5,304 bases of DNA. It comes from an uncultured Clostridia bacterium. GTDB taxonomy: Bacteria; Bacillota; Clostridia; Oscillospirales; CAG-272. Positions within the stretch are counted from its first letter, which is position 1, and every line of letters starts with the position of its first letter. This document shows positions 1 through 5,304 of the stretch, piece by piece. The stretch lies in assembly GCA_905235755.1 (NCBI GenBank), contig CAJONA010000088.1, positions 1-5,304 of the forward strand, written 5' to 3'. A program made the position numbers and the translations under genes. The notes below the pieces were generated by a model that was not told where the DNA came from, did not search any database, and was given only the letters and a program-made list of their open reading frames with translations.

Positions 1-353
1 AAACACGAGAACTCTTGCCGAATCGCCCATGCATCGCATTTTCGCACCGCACGGTCTCGCGTGCCGCCGAAAATACGGTTTTATCATAAATCATTGCGCG
101 ATGCGTGCCTGATGAGAGAAGCTGTACAAAATATATCTGCCGGAGAGCCGCTTTGTTCGCACTTTTTTTGTGGAGCGCTCAAGCGGCACGCTTGTCTGCT
201 TCTTTTGGTGCTTTTCTTTCAGATAAAGAAAAGCACACTCCCTCGCGCACGGCGCGAGAGAAAACGCGACGCGCGAAAAATGCGGCGCTTTCTTGCGCGT
301 ACAAGAAAAAATCGCGCAAAAACAAAGACCGCTTTTTCAGCGGTCATTGTTTT
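1..353. other. Intergenic stretch with repeats, no convincing gene
   Basis: I see no supported gene here. The plus-strand open frames have no ribosome site and no recognisable domain, and their sequence is made by the inverted repeats. A minus-strand frame from an ATG at 92-94 stays open to the left edge (begins MIYDKTVFSAARE), but it has no clear Shine-Dalgarno sequence, so it is not called. The right half (about 180-308) is a dense set of perfect inverted repeats. The last 30 bases are the terminator of the minus-strand glycosidase gene. The first 150 bases show nothing I can name. Confidence 0.6.
180..308. repeat. Cluster of four inverted repeats, possible dispersed palindromic element
   Basis: Four perfect dyads follow one another. 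CAAGCG (180-185) pairs with CGCTTG (189-194). GTGCTTTTCTTT (208-219) pairs with AAAGAAAAGCAC (225-236) around a 5-base loop. CTCGCGC (242-248) pairs with GCGCGAG (252-258). TTTCTTG (289-295) pairs with CAAGAAA (302-308). The 12-bp dyad is the strongest. Such clusters beside a gene end suit a dispersed intergenic repeat or small non-autonomous element rather than coding DNA. I recall similar CTTTTCTTT palindromes scattered in clostridial genomes, but this is memory and not checked here. No transposase or target duplication is visible. Confidence 0.5.
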
Positions 354-354
354 T
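319..354 (-). terminator. Rho-independent terminator of the glycosidase gene
   Basis: GACCGCT (327-333) and AGCGGTC (339-345) form a perfect 7-bp stem with a 5-base loop. The stem can be lengthened by A/T pairs on both sides across one mismatch. On the minus strand the stem is followed by TTTGTTTTTG, a U-rich tail. The hairpin starts about 9 bases beyond the TGA stop at 354-356, which is the usual position for the terminator of the minus-strand gene. Confidence 0.85.
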
Positions 355-3300
355 CATTCAAGTATCCTCGGTGCAGTTAAAATTCCCGTTTCGCGGACGA
401 GGTGCTCGTAGGTGAAGTAATTTCCCTTTGAGCGCCAGCTGCCCGGTCCCGCCCAGCGGAATTTATCGACGTTGTGAAGCGCGCCGAATGTGTTAAACCT
501 GTTGCCGAAAAGCGTGAGATCTATCTTGTGCTCGCCGTCAGCCATATCGACCTTGACTGTGTGCGGCGGGAATGCGATGAGCCCCTTTCTCTCGCCGTCG
601 ACATCGACGCCTATCGCCACACCGCGGAATTTTGCGACGGCAACAGCCGCGCCCGCGCCGCGATACGTTATGTGATAGGTGATATTTCCGCCGTAGAACG
701 GCAGTCCGTGCCGCGTTATGTCGTCAAAACAGAGTTTTTCGGGGAGCGCGGTTATTTTGGCTCCCGAGCCGAGCTTTTCGACGCCGAACGCGCCGAGCAA
801 GTACATCGACTCTATCTGTGTGACGTCGCCGAAACGGTACGTCACGCAAAGCTCGTTCTTCCCTTTTACTATCTTCGGAAGCGGCAGCGTCTTTATCGAA
901 TCGATATCGACGTAATAGCCGTCGGGCGTTGTGGGAACGCTTGCGCCGTTGAACGAAACTGTCGCGTATTCGACGGATTCCATTGCGAGCTTCGCGCCGT
1001 CGTATTCGATGTCGGAGACGATGTCGTAATAGAGCGTAACGATGTCTTTCGGGTTTTTATCGGGGCGCACTACCCACGGCTGAACCATGCCGCCGTCGCG
1101 GTGACGTATGCCGAGAATATCGCGTATGTCGTTGTCGGCGCGCAGGACCTCCTCGGGCCCTTTTATCTCGCCGCCGTTGACGGAATACCGCGGCATATCG
1201 AGCAGGAGCACGTTCGGCTCGGAGAGCGTGTACGGCACGTCGCCCGTGATGTACGTCTCTTTATCGTAATCGCGGGACGTAAGGACGGCGCCTTCCGTCT
1301 CGCGCCCTTTTTTCATTTCAAGAAGAAGCGAGTCGCAAGAGCAGCACGACCACATAAACACCGTCTTACCGTTTTGGTATTTCGCGGCGAGCGGTCTCTG
1401 CTCGCCCGTCAGCGTATCGAGAAGCGTGAGCTTCCATTCGCCTGCGAGGGTAATTACGTAATCGTCGGGCTTTTCAACGTCGTAATTTCTCGCCTTGTTG
1501 ACGTGGCTGAGGAAGAGATAATTCACGTCGCCGTCGCGGCGGAGACGGTATATGATGTTCGACGAATAGTCGCCGCCTGGTGTGCGAACGGACACTTCTC
1601 TTTCGTCTTCAAGCGATGTGATGAGCGCCGAGCGCGACCATTCTATCTTCTGACATTTTTCGGCGAGCTTCTTTGCCCTGTCGGACGGAAGAGCGTCGAC
1701 GTACTCGGGAACAGAGCCCATAAATATGACTTTTCCGCCCACGTCGGCGAATTTTTCGAGCGCGTCGAGCGTCGTCGAACGTATCGTGTAAAGCGACGGC
1801 ACAACGACGGCGTCGTATTTCATCTTGCCGACGTTAAGTCCGCCGTCGACTCCGCCGTACTGCGACGGCAGGAGCGACTCGCATATATAATCGAAGTCGA
1901 GCGTCGCAAACAAAAGCCAGTTTATGACCTCGCCGAAGCGCGTTTCGAGCTCCTCTCTGTACAGAGTTGTCTGAGAAACGGGACCGAAGCGCAGCCAGTA
2001 CGATTCTACCGGATGAACGACGGCTATTTTAACGCCGGGAACGCCGCGCGTCAAGGCGGTGTTGACTCTTGCGAAATGATCCTCGATGTATTTATATTCC
2101 TTGTACCACGGTGACTGATATCCTATCGACGCGGGGTAATCGCGTTTTGCCTCGCCGCGCATGGACACCCAGAACAGATGCGGAACGCGGAGAGTTATTC
2201 CGAGCGCCGCCTGCCAGTCGCCTTGCAGCTTGTGCCCTTTGAAATCGAAATCCCAGTTCGTAACGCCGTAGAGCTCGCTCATCGCGCCCTCGCGGCCGTA
2301 CTGATTGACGGTACTCTGGCACTGCTTTGCCGTCGTAAGCTCGCGCGCGTCGCACAGCATATCTATGCCCGGGAGCGTAAACCCGCGATATGAACGCATA
2401 CAGTCGCCGATAGACGCCGTCTGCGACCAAAGCGTCGGCTCTTGCACCATGTGTCCCGTCATGGCGATTCCGTTATCACTGCACCATTTGCCGATCGTGT
2501 CGGAAAATGCCCCGGCAAAGCGTTCGGCTATATGGTCGTGGCAATGATAGCGCGCCTGCGACGCCTTGCCGTCCGCTCTCTCAAAGAACACTTCCGGCAA
2601 TGTGTCGATAATGCTGTATCCGTACGCCGCCTTGAAGGTGTCGTCAAAATCGGTGGTGTATGGCACAACGGCGCCGCGCGTCGAAAAAGGCGTCGGAAGC
2701 GCTTTTTTCATGCGGTACTGCGGCTCGTCGGTGAAGATGGACGGCACAGACTTGTCAAATTCATCGCCGATGCACTCTTTGTAGCGCTCGTGCGTTATCT
2801 TTACAAAATTTTCGATCACTTTATTTGAGAGCGTATCCGCGTAAGCCTCTCCGTTGTACCATGGCGTCGAAGAAGCGTATTCGGCATACGCAAACCACTT
2901 GCGCCCGACGGCTTTTTCATCAAGAGCAATGCGGCGGTATGACGTCATATTACCGTCACCGTCGAGAACAACGTCATAGCAGGCGAGAAGGTAATATTTT
3001 GATTCCGGAAACTCGGTGCGCGAATTTTTGATATCTTCGTCAACGGTCAGCGTGCCGTCGTTATACGGCTCGGCGGTGAAAAAGAGAAATTTCTGACGGC
3101 TTTCGATGTCCTTTGTATTGTATCCGCCCGCAAAGCCCGACGGCCACTTGTCCTCGTCGTAGAGATATGCGAGCATATCTTCGTCCTTCGCCTTTTCCAC
3201 ACATTCGCGTATCAGCGCCATAAAATCATCGGACAGGTACTCCGTCGACATTCCGACGCGCGGGTGCATATGGAAGCCGCCAAAGCCCATATTCTTCATA

Positions 3301-3437
3301 TATTCAATTTCTTTTTTGAGCAGATCGGCGTCAAGTTCGCAGTTCCACGCCCAAAACGGCGCGGCGCGGTATTCCGACGTCGGATTTTCAAAAAGCTCTT
3401 TTGTAAGCTGTTTTTCGCTCTTTTTCTTGTAAAGCAT
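354..3437 (-). CDS. GH106-like glycoside hydrolase, cytoplasmic, 1027 aa
   Basis: This is probably an intracellular enzyme that trims sugars, perhaps alpha-L-rhamnosides, from imported oligosaccharides; the substrate is not proven. The N-terminal part looks like a TIM-barrel: PFWAWN (27-32), GGFHMHPR (53-60), YLYDEDKWPSGFAGG (91-105), IFTDEPQY (234-241), GHMVQE (328-333) and MSELYG (386-391). E238, E333 and E388 are candidate catalytic acids. Residues about 469-580 (KIAVVHPVESYW, YDAVVVPS, GGKVIFMG) resemble the amidotransferase-like domain that follows the barrel in GH42 and related enzymes. The rest is beta-rich, ending in a galactose-binding-type sandwich (LTLFGNRFNTFGALHN, 975-990). There is no signal peptide or membrane segment. 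The ATG at 3437 is preceded by GAGGT (3442-3446). The length is normal for the group and the frame is intact. It is a single-gene unit with its own promoter and terminator. Family confidence is high for a glycosidase of this type and moderate for GH106 itself. Confidence 0.93.
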   Translation of the reverse strand: MLYKKKSEKQLTKELFENPTSEYRAAPFWAWNCELDADLLKKEIEYMKNMGFGGFHMHPRVGMSTEYLSDDFMALIRECVEKAKDEDMLAYLYDEDKWPSGFAGGYNTKDIESRQKFLFFTAEPYNDGTLTVDEDIKNSRTEFPESKYYLLACYDVVLDGDGNMTSYRRIALDEKAVGRKWFAYAEYASSTPWYNGEAYADTLSNKVIENFVKITHERYKECIGDEFDKSVPSIFTDEPQYRMKKALPTPFSTRGAVVPYTTDFDDTFKAAYGYSIIDTLPEVFFERADGKASQARYHCHDHIAERFAGAFSDTIGKWCSDNGIAMTGHMVQEPTLWSQTASIGDCMRSYRGFTLPGIDMLCDARELTTAKQCQSTVNQYGREGAMSELYGVTNWDFDFKGHKLQGDWQAALGITLRVPHLFWVSMRGEAKRDYPASIGYQSPWYKEYKYIEDHFARVNTALTRGVPGVKIAVVHPVESYWLRFGPVSQTTLYREELETRFGEVINWLLFATLDFDYICESLLPSQYGGVDGGLNVGKMKYDAVVVPSLYTIRSTTLDALEKFADVGGKVIFMGSVPEYVDALPSDRAKKLAEKCQKIEWSRSALITSLEDEREVSVRTPGGDYSSNIIYRLRRDGDVNYLFLSHVNKARNYDVEKPDDYVITLAGEWKLTLLDTLTGEQRPLAAKYQNGKTVFMWSCCSCDSLLLEMKKGRETEGAVLTSRDYDKETYITGDVPYTLSEPNVLLLDMPRYSVNGGEIKGPEEVLRADNDIRDILGIRHRDGGMVQPWVVRPDKNPKDIVTLYYDIVSDIEYDGAKLAMESVEYATVSFNGASVPTTPDGYYVDIDSIKTLPLPKIVKGKNELCVTYRFGDVTQIESMYLLGAFGVEKLGSGAKITALPEKLCFDDITRHGLPFYGGNITYHITYRGAGAAVAVAKFRGVAIGVDVDGERKGLIAFPPHTVKVDMADGEHKIDLTLFGNRFNTFGALHNVDKFRWAGPGSWRSKGNYFTYEHLVRETGILTAPRILE

Positions 3438-3441
3438 ATCT

Positions 3442-3446
3442 ACCTC
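3442..3446 (-). promoter_or_regulatory. Ribosome binding site of the glycosidase gene
   Basis: GAGGT on the minus strand, four bases before the ATG at 3437. The spacing is a little short, but no better in-frame start lies near, and the protein begins a few residues before the conserved N-terminal motif. Confidence 0.7.
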
Positions 3447-3457
3447 GCAAATATAAA

Positions 3458-3484
3458 AATACAGATGTATTCGCTACACCTGTA
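3458..3484 (-). promoter_or_regulatory. Two TACANNTGTA boxes over the glycosidase transcription start
   Basis: On the minus strand TACAGGTGTA (3484-3475) is followed, after the five bases GCGAA, by TACATCTGTA (3469-3460). Each box is itself a TACA-NN-TGTA palindrome. The second extends to a perfect AATACA-TC-TGTATT dyad. The first box overlaps the last base of the -10 element and the predicted start site, a classic repressor position. TACANNTGTA is the known core of operators bound by the BlaI/MecI/CopY family; which regulator binds here is unknown. The two boxes together also pair as a 10-bp stem (one G-U pair) with a GCGAA loop, so a 5' mRNA hairpin is an alternative reading. Confidence 0.55.
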
Positions 3485-3512
3485 TTATAATATTTTAGGA
3501 AATTAAAGTCAA
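3484..3512 (-). promoter_or_regulatory. Sigma-A promoter of the glycosidase gene
   Basis: On the minus strand, TTGACT (3512-3507) is the -35 element and TATAAT (3489-3484) the -10 element, with exactly 17 bases between. This is near consensus. The start site should fall near 3477, giving a leader of about 40 bases before the ATG at 3437. The promoter lies between the XRE gene stop (3533) and the glycosidase start, so the two minus-strand genes need not be co-transcribed. Confidence 0.85.
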
Positions 3513-3532
3513 CATAAAGATTGAATTTTATA

Positions 3533-3745
3533 TTATTTGTATTTTTTCGGATCGTCGGTAAGCCCCAGAATATAATCTACCGATACATTATAGAATTTCG
3601 ACAATTTGATCAGTATATCGGTGGGAATATCACGCTGACCGAGTTCATAGTTGCTGTACACCTGTTGGGAACAGTGAAGATATTCGGATATGCTCTTTTG
3701 CGTGATATCATTATCTTCGCGCAATGCTCTTATGTTTTTATACAA
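3533..3745 (-). CDS. XRE-family (Cro/CI-type) helix-turn-helix regulator, 70 aa
   Basis: A small DNA-binding protein, likely a transcriptional repressor. Residues about 4-60 form one HTH_3-type domain: NIRALREDN opens helix 1, TQKSISEYL (15-23) is helix 2, CSQQVYSNYELGQRDIP (25-41) is the recognition helix and the following turn, and LIKLSKFYNVSVDYILGLTD (45-64) closes the fold. There is no sensor, peptidase or dimerisation domain, as in other 65-75-residue clostridial members. The start is a TTG (3745-3743); no in-frame ATG or GTG is available, an in-frame stop lies upstream, and GGGG (3756-3753) sits seven bases before it. The gene lies between a divergent pilin gene and a co-directional glycosidase gene, each with operator-like repeats in its promoter. 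Control of the pilin gene, and perhaps of itself, is the likeliest role; this is inference. Confidence 0.9.
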   Translation of the reverse strand: MYKNIRALREDNDITQKSISEYLHCSQQVYSNYELGQRDIPTDILIKLSKFYNVSVDYILGLTDDPKKYK

Positions 3746-3777
3746 TTTAAAACCCCGTTTGACATTTTTCTGATTTT

Positions 3778-3809
3778 ATTATACAAAAATTAAAAAAACA
3801 TATTGACAA
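3778..3809 (-). promoter_or_regulatory. Possible promoter of the XRE gene
   Basis: On the minus strand a perfect TATAAT lies at 3783-3778, about 33 bases before the TTG start. No -35 fits well: TTGTCA (3809-3804) is 20 bases away, and the hexamer at 17 bases is TCAATA. The promoter would be weak or need help. Its upstream part overlaps the -35 of the divergent pilin promoter, so the two would compete for polymerase. Confidence 0.45.
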
Positions 3810-3831
3810 TTACCGCATTTTGAGGTATCAT
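3803..3831 (+). promoter_or_regulatory. Sigma-A promoter of the pilin-like gene
   Basis: A perfect TTGACA (3803-3808) and TATCAT (3826-3831, five of six consensus bases) are separated by exactly 17 bases. Transcription should begin near 3838, giving a leader of about 46 bases. The spacer holds one operator-like dyad and the start region a second, so the promoter looks built for repression. Confidence 0.8.
3811..3827. promoter_or_regulatory. Operator-like dyad 1, in the pilin promoter spacer
   Basis: TACCGC (3811-3816), ATTTT, GAGGTA (3822-3827). The arms pair with one mismatch. The dyad fills the region between -35 and -10 and touches the -10 element. It shares the TACCGC half-site and the 5-base gap with dyad 2, so the pair looks like two sites for one dimeric regulator, plausibly the adjacent XRE protein. 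Confidence 0.6.
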
Positions 3832-3840
3832 TAAATTATC

Positions 3841-3859
3841 ATACCGCAAAACGCGGTAT
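3841..3859. promoter_or_regulatory. Operator-like dyad 2, at the pilin transcription start
   Basis: ATACCGC (3841-3847), AAAAC, GCGGTAT (3853-3859) form a perfect 7-bp inverted repeat. Its centre is 31 bp from that of dyad 1, close to three helical turns, so both sites would face the same side of the DNA. It lies just after the predicted start site. It could also form a small hairpin at the 5' end of the mRNA, but it stays clear of the ribosome site at 3871. Confidence 0.65.
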
Positions 3860-3870
3860 AAAATCATCAC

Positions 3871-3877
3871 AAAGGAG
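3871..3877 (+). promoter_or_regulatory. Strong ribosome binding site of the pilin-like gene
   Basis: AAAGGAG followed by six T bases and then ATG at 3884. This near-perfect Shine-Dalgarno sequence fixes the start and predicts efficient translation once the gene is transcribed. Confidence 0.9.
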
Positions 3878-3883
3878 TTTTTT

Positions 3884-4558
3884 ATGAGAACTAAAAACAA
3901 ACGCGGATTTACCATTGTCGAACTTGTCATTGTCATCTCGGTAATCGCCATACTTGCAGCAGTGCTTATCCCGACATTTTCCGGAGTTATTGAGAGCGCG
4001 AATCGCTCGGCGGCATTGCAAAGCGTGCGCAACGAATTGACAGAGATGAAAATAACTCTTGCCGTAAACGGAATCGAACTTCCGAATGGAACGGTACTTG
4101 AAAGCAACGGTTTTTATTTTTTGTATTCCGACGGTGAATTGACGGAAACAACGAAACCTTCTTCAACTGCAACAGCCCTTGACAACTGCAGCGTATATTT
4201 CGCAAATACATCCGTCAAAGTCGGATATACGGAAGATACCAACGCTTTTTACAACCAAGATAAAAACAAGGACAAATATGTTGAGATTGATTTTGCAACC
4301 TTGTCTAACGCCACTATCGTGATCAGGAATTCTTCGGGCAAAGTCGTATACAATCACACAAGAAGCGACTCGGCAGGAAAAGCATATTTCTCAATGTATA
4401 CCAAAATCAATGAAAACGGAGAGTACAGAACGCTTGAAGAAAGATACGCGGCTGGCGATTCGACAAATATAGATTCTGCAACAAGGCCGTCCGCTGATTA
4501 TTACTACTATACGATCACAAGCGGAACAACTACATACACAGGCGTTTTCTATTATTGA
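3884..4558 (+). CDS. Type IV prepilin-like protein (class III signal), orphan, 224 aa
   Basis: The protein begins with a short basic leader (MRTKNKRG), then FTIVE, the class III signal cut by prepilin peptidase between G8 and F9. The mature protein would start with Phe1, carry the key Glu5 (E13 of the precursor) and have a hydrophobic helix to about residue 30 (VIVISVIAILAAVLIPTF). The helix continues amphipathically (SGVIESANRSAALQSVRNEL), as in type IV pilins and type II secretion pseudopilins. The rest (about 60-224) is a polar, Ser/Thr/Asn/Tyr-rich domain I do not recognise. It has one cysteine (near residue 101), so it lacks the usual C-terminal disulfide loop, and it ends in a tyrosine-rich tail (YYYYTITSG, GVFYY). 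It is probably a surface or pseudopilus subunit. No ATPase, platform protein or peptidase gene lies in the window, so assembly machinery must come from elsewhere. It has its own regulated promoter and terminator. The pilin class is sure; the function is unknown. Confidence 0.93.
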   Translation: MRTKNKRGFTIVELVIVISVIAILAAVLIPTFSGVIESANRSAALQSVRNELTEMKITLAVNGIELPNGTVLESNGFYFLYSDGELTETTKPSSTATALDNCSVYFANTSVKVGYTEDTNAFYNQDKNKDKYVEIDFATLSNATIVIRNSSGKVVYNHTRSDSAGKAYFSMYTKINENGEYRTLEERYAAGDSTNIDSATRPSADYYYYTITSGTTTYTGVFYY

Positions 4559-4568
4559 CGATATAAAT

Positions 4569-4595
4569 CAAAAAACTCCTCGCGGGAGTTTTTTG
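4569..4595 (+). terminator. Rho-independent terminator of the pilin-like gene
   Basis: CAAAAAACTCC and GGAGTTTTTTG form an 11-bp stem around a 5-base loop (TCGCG), followed by TTTTATTTTTAT. It starts 10 bases after the TGA stop at 4556-4558. The A run on the left arm gives a U tract on the other strand too, so it may also act as a back-up stop for the convergent Clp gene. Confidence 0.9.
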
Positions 4596-4653
4596 TTTTA
4601 TTTTTATATTTTTTCGAAAAAAGTCGAAAGAGCGAAAAAAATCGCGGAAAGTT

Positions 4654-4685
4654 AAAAATCGGAAGGCAATGCCTTCCGATTTTTT
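4654..4685 (-). terminator. Rho-independent terminator of the Clp ATPase gene
   Basis: AAAAATCGGAAGGC and GCCTTCCGATTTTT form a perfect 14-bp stem around an AAT loop. On the minus strand it begins at the TGA stop codon (4687-4685) itself, so the stem reaches the last codon. The U tract works in both directions, so it also blocks read-through from the pilin gene. A TTTTTTCGAAAAAA palindrome (4609-4622) and a small GCGA/TCGC hairpin (4632-4645) lie between the two terminators. Confidence 0.9.
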
Positions 4686-5304
4686 CATATCGCTATTATT
4701 TTCAGTCCGTTTTCGTCTGTGTCGACGCTTATCATCTTTACGCCGCGCTCGCCCGCCGAGATTATCTTCTCCGCCGCCGCGTCCTCGACGTTGCGGCTGA
4801 TGAAGCGGCGCATATTGCGCGCGCCGTATTTGGTCGAGAACGACTTTTCGGCGATGAATTTTGCCGCCGAAGCCGTCCATGAGAACGCGATCTCGCGCTC
4901 TGCGAGCGTCTTTTTCATATCGCCGAGCATTATATCGGCGATCCTGACGAAATCGTTCATATCGAGAGCGCGGAACGTGATTATCTCGTCAACTCTGTTT
5001 ATGAACTCGGGGCGCAGGAATTCAGCCAGCGCCTTTTCCGTTCTCTGTTGGGAAATAAGCTGCTCGCTCTCGCCAAATCCGGGTGTGTTCATTCCCGTCG
5101 ATGAGCCGGCGTTCGTCGTCATGACGATTATCGCATCCTCAAATTTGACGACTTTGCCGTGCGAATCGGTTATCCTGCCATCGTCGAGTATTTGAAGCAA
5201 AATATTCAGCACGTCGGGGTGCGCCTTCTCTATCTCGTCGAACAGCACAACGGAATACGGCTTGCGGCGTATCTTCTCGGTCAGTTGTCCCGCGTCGTCA
5301 TATC
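4685..5304 (-). CDS. Clp AAA+ ATPase (ClpC/ClpA-like), C-terminal 205 residues, partial
   Basis: This is the end of the second AAA+ module of a Clp unfoldase, which uses ATP to thread proteins into ClpP or to remodel them. The frame enters from the right edge as YDDAGQLTEKIRRKPYSV, so the start and first domain lie outside. Visible parts, numbered from the edge: Walker B VVLFDEIEKAHPDV (18-31), ILDDGRITDS, sensor 1 MTTN (61-64), arginine finger in FINRVDEI (R103), and sensor 2 YGARNMRR (159-166). An extra loop after sensor 1 (GSSTGMNTPGFGESE) sits where ClpA and ClpC carry the ClpP-docking loop, which ClpB lacks. QLTEKIRRKPYS also favours ClpC-like over ClpB. The tripeptide is PGF rather than the usual [LIV]GF. 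The protein ends soon after the small domain. Clp identity is near certain; the subtype is moderate. A GTG within the fragment (5248) is not a real start, since conserved sequence continues upstream. Confidence 0.93.
   Translation of the reverse strand, partial: YDDAGQLTEKIRRKPYSVVLFDEIEKAHPDVLNILLQILDDGRITDSHGKVVKFEDAIIVMTTNAGSSTGMNTPGFGESEQLISQQRTEKALAEFLRPEFINRVDEIITFRALDMNDFVRIADIMLGDMKKTLAEREIAFSWTASAAKFIAEKSFSTKYGARNMRRFISRNVEDAAAEKIISAGERGVKMISVDTDENGLKIIAI

Noticed and set aside
2..94. Minus-strand frame from ATG at 94 to the left edge, beginning MIYDKTVFSAARE
   Set aside because: Open for 31 codons and possibly the start of a gene outside the window, but there is no Shine-Dalgarno sequence, no promoter seen and no recognised motif.
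180..345. CRISPR array or tRNA in the repeat-rich left end
   Set aside because: The repeats are inverted and differ from one another, with no regular spacers. No cloverleaf or CCA-type end can be formed.
61..411. Plus-strand open frames of 116 and 91 codons (61-411 and 105-380)
   Set aside because: They run through the inverted-repeat cluster and the glycosidase terminator into the antisense of that gene, with no ribosome site. The sequence is low-complexity basic residues made by the repeats.
474..2114. Long plus-strand open frame of 546 codons
   Set aside because: It lies fully antisense to the glycosidase gene, whose conserved motifs are intact. It has no ribosome site or recognisable domain. 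Its arginine/valine/alanine-rich composition is the mirror of a GC-rich coding strand.
2092..2430. Minus-strand open frame of 112 codons in another frame of the glycosidase gene
   Set aside because: It overlaps a well-supported gene on the same strand, is arginine-rich and has no family resemblance.
3521..3793. Plus-strand open frame of 90 codons
   Set aside because: Antisense to the XRE gene, which has a complete helix-turn-helix domain. AT-rich, with no ribosome site.
3790..4107. Minus-strand open frame of 105 codons across the pilin start
   Set aside because: It is antisense to the pilin N-terminus and promoter. The hydrophobic look comes from the complement of the pilin transmembrane helix.
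4719..5195. Plus-strand open frame of 158 codons
   Set aside because: Antisense to the Clp ATPase C-terminus, which has clear Walker B, sensor and arginine-finger motifs. No ribosome site.

Overview
The window reads as a piece of a Clostridia-type (Firmicutes) chromosome, most likely from an uncultured gut lineage. Evidence for this is the AAAGGAG-type ribosome site, sigma-A promoters with 17-base spacers, a Clp ATPase with the QLTEKIRRKPYS sequence seen in ClpC-like proteins, a small clostridial-style Cro/CI regulator, an orphan prepilin, and a cytoplasmic GH106-like glycosidase. The exact taxon cannot be read from this sequence.

Layout, left to right. Bases 1-353 hold no convincing gene. 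They contain a cluster of perfect inverted repeats (about 180-308) and the terminator of the next gene. Bases 354-3437 (minus strand) encode a 1027-residue intracellular glycoside hydrolase related to the GH106 rhamnosidase group. Its promoter at 3484-3512 is close to consensus, and two TACANNTGTA boxes sit on the predicted transcription start. Bases 3533-3745 (minus) encode a 70-residue XRE-family repressor with a TTG start. Its upstream region lies back to back with the promoter of a plus-strand prepilin-like gene (3884-4558), and that promoter carries two copies of a TACCGC-N5-GCGGTA dyad, 31 bp apart centre to centre. Two strong hairpin terminators (4569-4595 and 4654-4685) separate the pilin gene from the convergent 3' end of a Clp AAA+ ATPase gene (4685-5304, minus), which runs off the right edge.

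How the parts may work together. The XRE gene and the pilin gene look like a small regulated pair: divergent promoters, with operator-like dyads placed over the pilin promoter. The glycosidase has its own promoter and a different operator-like sequence, so it is probably controlled separately, for example by substrate. The Clp gene looks like an unrelated housekeeping neighbour. The XRE/pilin segment is visibly more AT-rich (about 35-45% GC in sampled lines) than the glycosidase (about 47-62% in sampled lines) and could be an insertion. I see no complete undescribed system. The best leads are the two operator architectures flanking the XRE gene and the unusual pilin.
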